Shown here: one piece after another, positions 34,065 through 41,832 of the stretch | Layout: each line of letters starts with the position of its first letter | Numbering within the stretch: the first letter of the stretch is position 1 | Source of the DNA: Flammeovirgaceae bacterium BBD 1991-12 | GTDB lineage: Bacteria > Bacteroidota > Bacteroidia > Cytophagales > Cyclobacteriaceae | Length of the DNA: 64,000 nt | Reading direction: 5' to 3' | NCBI GenBank assembly: GCA_001657315.1 | Contig: LYSV01000039.1 | Location: 41,618 to 105,617, forward strand | Position numbers and translations under genes: made by a program | Notes under the pieces: model-generated | Databases searched by the model: none | The model's input: the letters and a program-made list of their open reading frames with translations, nothing else | What the model was told of the DNA's origin: nothing

Positions 34065-34108
34065 AAAACGAGCCCTCGTTTGCAACATATATCAAACTAT
34101 CTCTACAC

Positions 34109-34289
34109 TTAACCCTCACCCTGGTCTCCTGTAAGGCCCCCTGATACCTTGGGGGAGGGAAAGAAGCTCAGGTGGTATAGCCGGCCATAGGAAGTTCTAT
34201 ACGCCTGAGGAAGTAAACGGGTTAAAATCAATCAAAAAACGGCCAGATTCGTATAAAGGCTATAGGTGTAATAATACCTATAGCAGGAT
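34109..34289 (+). repeat. Composite palindromic repeat, type B copy 3 (degenerate end)
   Basis: Shows GGTCTCCTGTAAGG, an alternative internal stem CTCAGG-tg-GTATAG / CTATAC-gc-CTGAG, GTAAACGGGTTAAAATCAAT and a 3' hairpin GCTATAGGT ... ACCTATAGC (34259-34284). Base pairs differ from B1/B2 but pairing is kept. The GTT boundary is absent (GGATTTTGTATAC instead). Confidence 0.65.
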
Positions 34290-34315
34290 TTTGTATACCC
34301 TTTTAATACTGATAA

Positions 34316-35143
34316 TTGCCACTAACAGCTGATATAAAAGTAATTTCCGCATTAAATAACCTTGAATTGACAGAGGTTAGAACTTTTGGAGATAATAGCA
34401 TCACCAGGCATTTTCATAATCGGCTATCCTTCGCTATTGTGACCGGAGGAATCGGGGAGTTTATATTAAAGGGTGGTCGTCAAAAGGCAAGCACCGGCAG
34501 CATTGTTAAAATAGCTCCTGGCGAAGTACATAGTTCAGGTAAACCGACTGGTGCAAGCCACTTTGAATATCGTGTTTTTTATGTTGCGGATACTTCAATT
34601 CAGCGTATTCTGGATGCGGAAGAACAAAAACCGGAAAAAAGCATCAGCTTCAAAGAACAGATATCATATGATGTAAACTTCTTTTTCAATTGCCTCCAAA
34701 CTCACCAGGGGTTAGTGAGAGAAACAGATATTTTATACCAGGAAACCATGTTTACCAATCTGGTTCTTGAGCTACTGCAGTCACACAGCAATACAAAAGT
34801 ACAACTTCCAGTCATTGACTCAAGGCCTTCATACCTGCCGGTAATTATTGATTATTTACACGCTTACTACTACAGATCAATTTCGCTGGACGAGCTGTCA
34901 ACTGTTTCCGGGAGAAGTCCAGGCCAGATCATCAGGACATTCCAAAAACATATTGGTGTTGCTCCACATGTTTATCTGATAAACTTAAGGGTAATAAAAG
35001 CAAAGGAACTTTTGGCTCGGAACATATCGATTTCGCAAACAGCTCTTGACGTCGGATTCAGCGATCAGAGTCACTTTCACCGGTATTTTAAAAGGATAAA
35101 TCATGTAACACCCGGGAAGTTCAGAAAGTCCATTTCAGCATAA
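34316..35143 (+). CDS. AraC-family transcriptional regulator with cupin sensor
   Basis: 275 residues from a TTG at 34316. The N-terminal AraC cupin domain (HFHNRLSFAIVTGGIGEFIL, IVKIAPGEVHSSGK) should sense a small molecule. The C-terminal ~100 residues are two helix-turn-helix units: LDELSTVSGRSPGQIIRTFQ and ISQTALDVGFSDQSHFHRYF, ending HVTPGKFRKS, the standard AraC signature. A cupin gene lies 71 bases downstream and may be its target or part of the same response. Confidence 0.88.
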   Translation: MPLTADIKVISALNNLELTEVRTFGDNSITRHFHNRLSFAIVTGGIGEFILKGGRQKASTGSIVKIAPGEVHSSGKPTGASHFEYRVFYVADTSIQRILDAEEQKPEKSISFKEQISYDVNFFFNCLQTHQGLVRETDILYQETMFTNLVLELLQSHSNTKVQLPVIDSRPSYLPVIIDYLHAYYYRSISLDELSTVSGRSPGQIIRTFQKHIGVAPHVYLINLRVIKAKELLARNISISQTALDVGFSDQSHFHRYFKRINHVTPGKFRKSISA

Positions 35144-35180
35144 TGCGCATTTTATACAAGAATTGAGCCTGAGGCTTCAA

Positions 35181-35188
35181 TAATTTTG
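35181..35188 (+). promoter_or_regulatory. Bacteroidota -7 box (TAATTTTG) for the cupin gene
   Basis: Matches TAnnTTTG, with TTG at 35163-35165 as a possible -33 element. It lies 34 bases before the ATG of the cupin gene, so that gene probably has its own promoter. Confidence 0.5.
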
Positions 35189-35214
35189 GCAGGACAAACT
35201 AAAATTCTGAATCT

Positions 35215-35532
35215 ATGATCGTAAAATCTGAAAATGCCAAAATGCGGGAATTCCTTGGGGTAAAATTTGAGTTACTGGCCCTGGGTAAAAAATCTATGGT
35301 CACCAAAATGCTCTATAAAACAGGAAATCATGTCCCATACCATCAGCATCCCCATGAACAAAGTGGTTATATCATTTCCGGGAAATATAGGATCAGATTT
35401 GGAGAACATGACGAAATACTCAATACAGGAGATTCTTATTCCATCCCGGGAGGTGTGGAGCATACACTCGAAGTATTGGAGGAAGGAGAGGTAATTGATT
35501 TTTTTAGCCCACCTCGCGAAGACTACTTATAA
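35215..35532 (+). CDS. Cupin-domain protein
   Basis: 105 residues, a single cupin fold. Metal ligands are seen in VPYHQHPHEQSGYIISGKYR (two His and a Glu-like position) and the final His in PGGVEHTLEVLE. Small cupins of this type bind a divalent metal and often act as isomerases, dioxygenases or sensors; the substrate is unknown. It follows the AraC gene with its own promoter box between. Confidence 0.8.
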   Translation: MIVKSENAKMREFLGVKFELLALGKKSMVTKMLYKTGNHVPYHQHPHEQSGYIISGKYRIRFGEHDEILNTGDSYSIPGGVEHTLEVLEEGEVIDFFSPPREDYL

Positions 35533-35535
35533 AAA

Positions 35536-35713
35536 CTTTCCTCATCCGGGTCTCCTTTAAGAGATCCTGATGCCCTGGGGTGAGAAAGAAGCTCCGGTAT
35601 GGCCGGCCATACCGGAGTTCTACACGTATGTGGCAGCAAATGGGTTAAAATCAATTAAAAATCAGCTAGATTAGCATAACGGATATAGGTGTAATAATAT
35701 ACCTGGCCGGAGG
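35536..35713 (+). repeat. Composite palindromic repeat, type B copy 4
   Basis: Starts CTTTCCTCATCCGGG. It contains a perfect 26-bp palindrome, CTCCGGTATGGCC directly followed by GGCCATACCGGAG (35592-35617), then GTTAAAATCAATTAAAAATC and a 3' hairpin built on TAGGTGTAATAATATACCT. It ends GCCGGAGG, with a G^TTGGCAC boundary just before the lipoprotein gene. Confidence 0.72.
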
Positions 35714-35731
35714 TTGGCACACATTACTGCA

Positions 35732-36307
35732 ATGATGAAATTTCTGCTGAACATTTTACTCCCTCTTTCGATTATTTCCTGTGGCGGACGAACTGAACAG
35801 CAGCGAACAACGGAGGAACTGGCCACTGAACCTGCAGATACTGTTGAACTTTCTGAACTCCTGGGGGCTAACGAACAGGAAAGTTTGCCAACAGAATCCA
35901 ATGAACCCGAACCACGAAAGAAAACCATTTCATTAAGCTCACTTGAGCCAACACCATGCAACATCAACGTAATTCTCTATGCCTATGAGAACATTGACAG
36001 TATGTCAACGGAAGCCATAGATATTTTCCTGAATGTCTTTTCCGAAGAGTGCAACAACAACGTTGAGTTCTCGGAATTTAGTCAGGAAATGATTTTTGAA
36101 GTATTCGGTAAGTACCTTGGGGAAGTGGCTGAACTAATTACTAAAAATGATTACAACATGAAGGCCCTCATAGCTGAACTGGAAGCTCCTCTCCTGGATC
36201 CGTTGGTCGGACCCATAATTTCGGATTTCAGATCGACTGAAATCAAGAACGCCAAAATTGATAGTGTAATTGCCGCACTGGAACGAGCGAACGAATACCT
36301 AAACTGA
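35732..36307 (+). CDS. Lipoprotein, unknown function
   Basis: About 191 residues; ATG codons at 35732 and 35735 are both possible. Lipoprotein signal (MKFLLNILLPLSIISCGG, lipobox ISC). An acidic, Pro/Glu-rich linker (ESLPTESNEPEPRKK) leads to a helical domain of ~120 residues (EAIDIFLNVFSEECNNNVEF, AELITKNDYNMKALIAELEA). It starts 18 bases after the boundary of repeat B4. No family recognised. Confidence 0.6.
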   Translation: MMKFLLNILLPLSIISCGGRTEQQRTTEELATEPADTVELSELLGANEQESLPTESNEPEPRKKTISLSSLEPTPCNINVILYAYENIDSMSTEAIDIFLNVFSEECNNNVEFSEFSQEMIFEVFGKYLGEVAELITKNDYNMKALIAELEAPLLDPLVGPIISDFRSTEIKNAKIDSVIAALERANEYLN

Positions 36308-36316
36308 GAATAATTG

Positions 36317-36820
36317 TTAGCGATAGTCTTCGATCTTAAATTTTCTTTGTTTTTGAAGAGTGATACCATCAGTTAGTTCTACAGAGTTAAGCGTGTGACA
36401 GAGAAATGTCCGGTCCCAAATTGGTTCGACAATTGCTTCGATCCTTACTTTTTGCTCATTTTCAGTGAGTTCCCGGTAGTTGAATTTAGTAAACTGCCTG
36501 TAGTCTGATTCTTCCAGAAAAATCAGGCAAGTGCTGTCCTGATCTGTCCTTAAATAAATAAAAGGAGATTGAAGAAGGTTTTGTTTATCCAACATTTGTA
36601 CATAAGCAGCTCCAATGGAATCGCTTTTGTACAATTCTGAATACCAACCAATATCTCCACCTTCCTCGTAAGCATGAAATACGCTATCAGGTTGTCCGTA
36701 AAAACTTCCAAACCTTAGCCAGGTATAGTAAAGATCTCCGGTTACCAGTCTGGTGTTCGGGTTGTCCGTGCAGTTCGTGAAAAGTAAAAAGATTATGACA
36801 AGGTGAAGAATTTTGATCAT
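36317..36820 (-). CDS. Lipoprotein, unknown function
   Basis: 167 residues from the ATG at 36820 (MIKILHLVIIFLLFTNCTDN, lipobox FTNC); a start at 36847 would add nine residues and spoil the signal. The mature part is mixed (YYTWLRFGSFYGQPDSVFHA, TCLIFLEESDYRQFTKFNY). It converges on the previous lipoprotein with only nine bases between their stops. No family recognised. Confidence 0.6.
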   Translation of the reverse strand: MIKILHLVIIFLLFTNCTDNPNTRLVTGDLYYTWLRFGSFYGQPDSVFHAYEEGGDIGWYSELYKSDSIGAAYVQMLDKQNLLQSPFIYLRTDQDSTCLIFLEESDYRQFTKFNYRELTENEQKVRIEAIVEPIWDRTFLCHTLNSVELTDGITLQKQRKFKIEDYR

Positions 36821-36972
36821 GGCTTGGTTATAGCTAAAAACATCCATACTGCATTTTAGGTATCATACATACACTATCATTATCTTTCTATGGTCTCAGT
36901 GCCGTATGTAAATATATTACGATTTATTGAGAGTTAATGTTAGGCAGGCGTGCCAGAACAATAACCATCCTG

Positions 36973-38281
36973 CTAACCCACTTTAACAGGATCCCTGCCT
37001 TCCATAACCGAGGAAGGTGTACAGCCGTAGTGCTCCACAAAGCATTTGTCAAAATAGGGATGGCTGGAGAATCCCACCATATAGGCGATCTCTGAGACCG
37101 AGGCGTGTTTCTTCTTCAGTAATTCCATGGCCCGTTGCAGGCGGAATGACCGGATGAGCTGGCTGGTGGATTCGTTGGTCAGCGCCTGAAGCTTACGGTG
37201 CAGCTGTGACCACCTCCCGGCTCAGTTGCTCCACCCTGAAGTCCTCCCTCTCGTAATTGGCCTCAAGGATGGTCATCAGGCGCGTAAGGAAGGCCTCGTC
37301 CATGGAATTGATGGCAATGTCTGCCGGCTTTAGTACCACCTGCCGGAGATATTCCAGCCCTTCCTGCAGCTTGCCCTGGTCCACCATGCTGCTTCCAATG
37401 TTTCCTGTGGTGATGGCCTCCAGCCAGTGTTCTTCCGCCTCCCGGGTCACGGGCAAGACTTCATGATAGATACGCAACGCTTCTTCATGCCGGCCCTGCT
37501 TTTGTCTTACCGCGCCAATATTGACCATGTTGGCGGCTATCCCATTTATATTGTTAACAAGCCTGTTGATCTCAAGGGCGCGATTGATATGGAGGAGTGC
37601 ATTGTCATAGTCGAATGATTTTTTGTAAACACTTCCTATAGCGTTCAGTATTTCTGCGTTTTCTTCCCGCGTACCAAGCTCCTCGCTGATCCTTAAGGCC
37701 TCGAAGTGCTTCTCCAGCGCTTTATCAAACCACCCGAGATCACTGTAGGCATGACCCAGCTTGTAACATGCCTCTCCCCGGAGTTTCCTGAGATCATTTT
37801 CCTCTGCTATTGCCAGTGCCTTGTTGACCTCGTCAATGGCTTTTCTGGGGTTATTGATATGGCGGAAGTACCCGGCCAGGTTCAGGTAACCCATACAGAT
37901 CAACCTGCTATTCTCTTCTGATCTGGCAAAATCCAGGGCATGCTGAAAGTGTGCCAGCGCCAATGAATCCCTTTTTTACTCCATATAAAGTATACCCAAC
38001 TGGTATTCACTCCTGATCATACCGGTTGTGTGGTTGATCCCACGGGCCAGATCAAAGGCCTGCGATGCATAATTCAGGGCATCGTTTGTCCCTATCTTTT
38101 TCCCCAGGGATGCCAGGGCAATGAGTGTCTGTACCCTGGGGACACCCTGTTACCCGGAAACCAGTTGTTTGAGGCTGTCCAGGTCTGGCTGTCTTGCCGG
38201 CAGCGGATGAATGCCTGTGAAGACCAGGCAAAGTATCATGGCCATAAATGGCCGGAGCCGTGTTGACTGACCTGTTCGCAT
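36973..38281 (-). pseudogene. Decayed TPR-AraC regulator
   Basis: A single reading frame can be followed from an ATG at 38281 (signal-like MAMILCLVFTGIHPLPARQ) through tetratricopeptide repeats to about 37205. It is broken by two in-frame TAA stops at 38150-38152 and 37976-37978. Then a frameshift (probably a small deletion near 37208, inside the turn after QLSREV) separates the final AraC-type domain: QLHRKLQALTNESTSQLIRS, ELLKKKHASVSEIAYMVGFS and HYGCTPSSV, ending at 36973. No intact product can be made; a TPR fragment from a TTG at 37963 remains open. The original protein was a TPR plus AraC DNA-binding regulator. Confidence 0.78.
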
Positions 38282-38365
38282 AATCAAATGTTATACAATA
38301 TATGGCATGAGCGTGTTACCTACATGAGCACTGGTTGTTAAGCATTACCATACTTCATTCCCGCA

Positions 38366-39244
38366 TTAAAAATCATACTCATGAAAATCCGGGCTGAATT
38401 CGTCCGGGTGGAATGAGGGGTTTAACTTCACTGCTTCGAACTCATATTGCTGATAAAGCCCCTTATCATCATACACCTGTATCATAGCCGGCAGGTGGGT
38501 TTTTTTGTGGATGTATAAGGTCATGTTGGGGGAATAGTCATTGGGCACCTGGATCACCTGGCCTGGGGATACATCATAGTAGTGATCTACTTCGGTATTC
38601 TGCTCCATGATCATATAGGCATTCACTTTCAATTTCCTCGCTATCGTAAAGACCGTTTCATCTTTTTGAACAGTATAATCGATGTACCTGAAATTGGGAT
38701 TGTTGAATGTCAGCACCCAGCAGTCATTGTTATCTCCCATGTTTTTACCGGTAATGGTGGCCATCTCGTTCAGCTCGGATTGATATTTCCTGAACAGGAG
38801 CTTCAAAATGGATCCAAAATAGTCGAACCCCGAGTCAAAAATGGTATGATGCTGATCCTTGATCATGCGACTGCCGAGGGGCTCAAGCCTGATGTTGAAC
38901 CATGGGAACCCGGCGGGATTGACCAGCGCTGTTTCCTCCCCGTGCCGGTAGAGCACCTCTACCCCCTTGTTGGGGGCAATCTGCCGGATGTACACCCTGA
39001 AGGGTTTTCTGTGCAGCTTGATAAAGGCCCGCTGCTTCCTCATTTTATCGTTGATCCGCTCCATCTTTTTCATTTCATACGCCAGCGTGCTCACCTTTTC
39101 TATGCTTTCGAACATTTGACGGGCCACGTTTTGCACAGTTTGAGCCTGGCCATGGCTGGAGGTGAATACAAAAACGAGGATAGAGGAGAGGGCTAAAAGA
39201 ATTTTTATCAAGGCGCTAAAAGTTGATGTTCTGATTAAAGACAT
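38366..39244 (-). CDS. DUF1571-like periplasmic protein with LysM-type domain
   Basis: 292 residues from the ATG at 39244 (a TTG at 39274 would add ten). A hydrophobic signal region (LIKILLALSSILVFVF, then SSHGQAQ). The main domain has RKQRAFIKLHRKPFRVYIRQ and VEVLYRHGEETALVNPAGFP, typical of DUF1571, a family with an outer-membrane lipoprotein-carrier-like fold. Within it lies a LysM-like stretch, YTVQKDETVFTIARKLKVNA to VSPGQVIQVPN (~205-250), which could bind peptidoglycan. It diverges from the penicillin acylase gene. Confidence 0.72.
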   Translation of the reverse strand: MSLIRTSTFSALIKILLALSSILVFVFTSSHGQAQTVQNVARQMFESIEKVSTLAYEMKKMERINDKMRKQRAFIKLHRKPFRVYIRQIAPNKGVEVLYRHGEETALVNPAGFPWFNIRLEPLGSRMIKDQHHTIFDSGFDYFGSILKLLFRKYQSELNEMATITGKNMGDNNDCWVLTFNNPNFRYIDYTVQKDETVFTIARKLKVNAYMIMEQNTEVDHYYDVSPGQVIQVPNDYSPNMTLYIHKKTHLPAMIQVYDDKGLYQQYEFEAVKLNPSFHPDEFSPDFHEYDF

Positions 39245-39331
39245 CCAATATATTGTGAAGGTTAACGTATTCAAATTTTTTTTATTGGATTTGTTGTCAA
39301 GGTATCATTAAAAAAGTAGTAGTCGAGTAAC

Positions 39332-39435
39332 AGTCGTGGCACCGCTGGTACATTAAAAAGGCCAGGGTTAAATACCGGTTCAATGATAAATTTCAATATG
39401 TTATACCTTTAGGAATCCAGAGTGGTGCCACGACT
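39332..39435. repeat. 104-bp element with 12-bp terminal inverted repeats
   Basis: AGTCGTGGCACC (39332-39343) and GGTGCCACGACT (39424-39435) are perfect inverted repeats 80 bases apart, with a further TGG/CCA pair inside. The interior is AT-rich and non-coding. No flanking target duplication was seen. It could be a MITE-like insertion or a large hairpin between the divergent genes. The rest of 39245-39559 shows no gene. Confidence 0.5.
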
Positions 39436-39559
39436 CATCTTTTAATTTGCATGCGTTCTGGTTGAATCCACCAAAACTACCATTAAAATAAGTAGCGCTT
39501 GTTCAGGGGTGTTTCCTTTTTAACTTAGGCGCCGCATACTACACTTTAATTCGATAATC

Positions 39560-41731
39560 ATGAGAAAGGTAATTCTCCTTGTTTGCATTGGCTGGTCCTG
39601 TACATCTCCGGGGCCGGAAGTAAACAGTGAACAGGCCCGCTGGGCGGAGCAGGCCCAACGGGTGACCATCATCCGGGACACCTATGGAGTCCCCCATATT
39701 TATGGTAAAACGGATGCCGACGCGGTATTTGGCCTACTGTATGCCCAATGCGAGGATGATTTCAATCGTGTGGAAATGAATTACATCAATGCCATGGGCC
39801 GCCTGGCGGAAGTGGAGGGAGAATCCGAACTGTACCGTGATCTGAGGATGAAGATGTTCATTGACCCTCAGGACATGAAAAGCAAATACGACAGCAGTCC
39901 CGACTGGCTGAAAAAACTGATGGATGCCTTTGCTGATGGGATCAACTATTATCTTTTTACACATCCCGGGGTTAAACCGAAATTGCTGACACGCTTTGAG
40001 CCGTGGATGGCCCTTTCGTTCAGCGAAGGAAGCATAGGTGGTGATATTGAGAGGATCTCCACGCGCAACCTGAAGGCATTTTATGGCAGCGACGTAAAGC
40101 AGATATCCATGATCGAAGAGCTCCCGGATATTTACAAGGAGCCAACCGGCTCGAACGGCATATCGATTGCTCCTGCACTTACGGCCAATGGCAATGCACT
40201 CTTTCTGATCAATCCACATACCACTTTCTTCTTCCGTTCGGAGGTACATATGGTGAGTGAAGAAGGGCTGAATGCCTATGGCGCCGTTACCTGGGGGCAG
40301 TTTTTTGTATACCAGGGTTTTAATGACCGGCTGGGATGGATGCACACCTCATCCCGGGCCGATGCGATTGACGAGTACCTCGAAACAGTGGAGGAAAAAG
40401 AAGACGGTATGTACTATCGGTATGGAGGGGAGGAAAGGCGCCTCGAAACGAAGAATATAGTGCTACCCTATAAGACCGAAGAAGGTACGGCTACACAGGA
40501 GGTCACGGTGTACTACAGTCATCACGGACCAATCATCAGAGCGGAAGAAGACAAATGGGTGAGCATACGCCTTATGCAGGAACCTGTGGATGCCCTGACA
40601 CAGTCCTATATGCGAACCAAGGCCAGAAGTTATGAAGAGTTCCACAAGACTATGGAGATACGTACCAACTCTTCCAACAACACAGTTTACGCCGACGCAG
40701 ACGGCAATATAGCCTACTATCATGGTAACTTCATTCCCAAAAGAGATCCACAGTTTGACTGGTCCGGGCCGCTGGATGGCAGCGATCCGGCTACCGACTG
40801 GCAGGGGCTGCATACCGTGGATGAGATCGTGACCATTCTGAATCCGGAGAACGGATGGATCCAGAATTGCAATTCCACTCCCTTCACAGCGGCCGGAGAA
40901 TTCAGCCCAAAACGGGAGGATTATCCCACCTATATGGCCCCTGATCACGAAAACTACCGGGATAAGCATGCCGTCCGTGTGCTTGACGGCAAAAAAGACT
41001 TTACACTTGAATCATTGATCGAAGCGGCTTATGACCCTTACCTTACCGGCTTTGCTGAGCTGCTGCCACCGTTGGTGCAGGCTTTTGATCCGGCCGGAAA
41101 GGACCTAAAGCTGAAGGAAGCCATGCAGGTCCTGAAGGATTGGGACTACCGGTATTCCGAAGAGTCCGTTGCTACCTCACTGGCGGTGTATTACGGCCAG
41201 GAGTTATTGAAAATAGCCTATGCCTCTGCAGACAGAGGAGCTGGATCCATATACGACTACATGGCTAAGAGCTTGCCGGGTACTCAGAGGGTGCAGGCCT
41301 TTGAGCAGGCTGTAGATATTCTGGAGCAGGATTTTGGTACATGGAAAATACCCTGGGGAGAGATTAACCGGTATCAGCGGCTGACCAGCGATATCTATCA
41401 GACGTTTAATGATGATGAGCCCAGCCTGCCCGTGGCGTTTGCCTCCGGCCGCTGGGGTTCATTGGCTTCATTCGGTAGCCGTAAGTATGCGCAAACCAAA
41501 AAGATGTATGGTACCAGTGGCAACAGCTTTGTGGCTTTTGTGGAATTCGGGGAGAAGGTGAGCGCCAAAAGCATCAGTACAGGGGGTCAAAGCGGTAATC
41601 CGGGATCCCCCCATTTTGATGATCAGGCCATGATGTATACAAAAGGCGAGTTCAAGGATGTTTTATTTTACCGGGAGGATATTGAGAAAAAGGCACAACG
41701 GACCTATCGACCCGGGAATGTTGACGGTTAA
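39560..41731 (+). CDS. Penicillin-acylase-family N-terminal-nucleophile amidohydrolase
   Basis: 723 residues with a lipoprotein-like signal (MRKVILLVCIGWSCTSP). The alpha chain region holds VTIIRDTYGVPHIYGKTDAD and YAQCEDDFNRVEMNYINAMG. Ser at about residue 202 in PTGSNGISIAPALTANG is the expected autocatalytic nucleophile (canonical SNNW-type position); INPHTTFFFRSEVHMVSEEG follows. The beta chain has NNTVYADADGNIAYYHGNF and the C-terminal GTSGNSFVAFVEFGEKVSAK and GQSGNPGSPHFDDQ. Precursors of this family cleave themselves and hydrolyse amide bonds (beta-lactam side chains or acyl-homoserine lactones); the substrate here is unknown. Membrane or periplasm location. Confidence 0.88.
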   Translation: MRKVILLVCIGWSCTSPGPEVNSEQARWAEQAQRVTIIRDTYGVPHIYGKTDADAVFGLLYAQCEDDFNRVEMNYINAMGRLAEVEGESELYRDLRMKMFIDPQDMKSKYDSSPDWLKKLMDAFADGINYYLFTHPGVKPKLLTRFEPWMALSFSEGSIGGDIERISTRNLKAFYGSDVKQISMIEELPDIYKEPTGSNGISIAPALTANGNALFLINPHTTFFFRSEVHMVSEEGLNAYGAVTWGQFFVYQGFNDRLGWMHTSSRADAIDEYLETVEEKEDGMYYRYGGEERRLETKNIVLPYKTEEGTATQEVTVYYSHHGPIIRAEEDKWVSIRLMQEPVDALTQSYMRTKARSYEEFHKTMEIRTNSSNNTVYADADGNIAYYHGNFIPKRDPQFDWSGPLDGSDPATDWQGLHTVDEIVTILNPENGWIQNCNSTPFTAAGEFSPKREDYPTYMAPDHENYRDKHAVRVLDGKKDFTLESLIEAAYDPYLTGFAELLPPLVQAFDPAGKDLKLKEAMQVLKDWDYRYSEESVATSLAVYYGQELLKIAYASADRGAGSIYDYMAKSLPGTQRVQAFEQAVDILEQDFGTWKIPWGEINRYQRLTSDIYQTFNDDEPSLPVAFASGRWGSLASFGSRKYAQTKKMYGTSGNSFVAFVEFGEKVSAKSISTGGQSGNPGSPHFDDQAMMYTKGEFKDVLFYREDIEKKAQRTYRPGNVDG

Positions 41732-41832
41732 TCGTTTCCTGTTCTGAGTTTCTTGTTTCCTGTTTAGAGTTCACAAAGAAACCCGAAACAGTAAACCCGA
41801 AACAGTAAACAAAAAACAGTAAACCTAAACAA
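41732..41832. repeat. Self-complementary low-complexity spacer
   Basis: TTTCCTGTT...TTTCCTGTTT on the left pairs with repeated CCCGAAACAGTAAAC (two copies) and AACAGTAAACC on the right. It lies between convergent genes and may end transcription from both sides. Confidence 0.4.

Noticed and set aside
33158..34080. M90 peptidase gene as a cassette starting GTTTAGT
   Set aside because: The inverse ACTAAAC lies before the gene at 33182, giving only a hairpin, and the gene has chromosomal base composition.
26624..35713. Group II intron domain V/VI as an explanation of type B hairpins
   Set aside because: No catalytic AGC triad, no GUGYG start and no intron-encoded protein were seen.
25679..35713. 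An integron integrase within the array
   Set aside because: No frame with tyrosine recombinase motifs exists in this window.
35713..36960. A fifth cassette holding the lipoprotein at 35732, starting G^TTGGCAC
   Set aside because: No inverse GTGCCAAC was found after the gene; the nearest, GTGCCAGAAC at about 36950, has an extra base and lies beyond a convergent gene.
38582..39196. 204-codon plus-strand frame
   Set aside because: It is the antisense of the DUF1571-like gene, with no signal, domain or start context.
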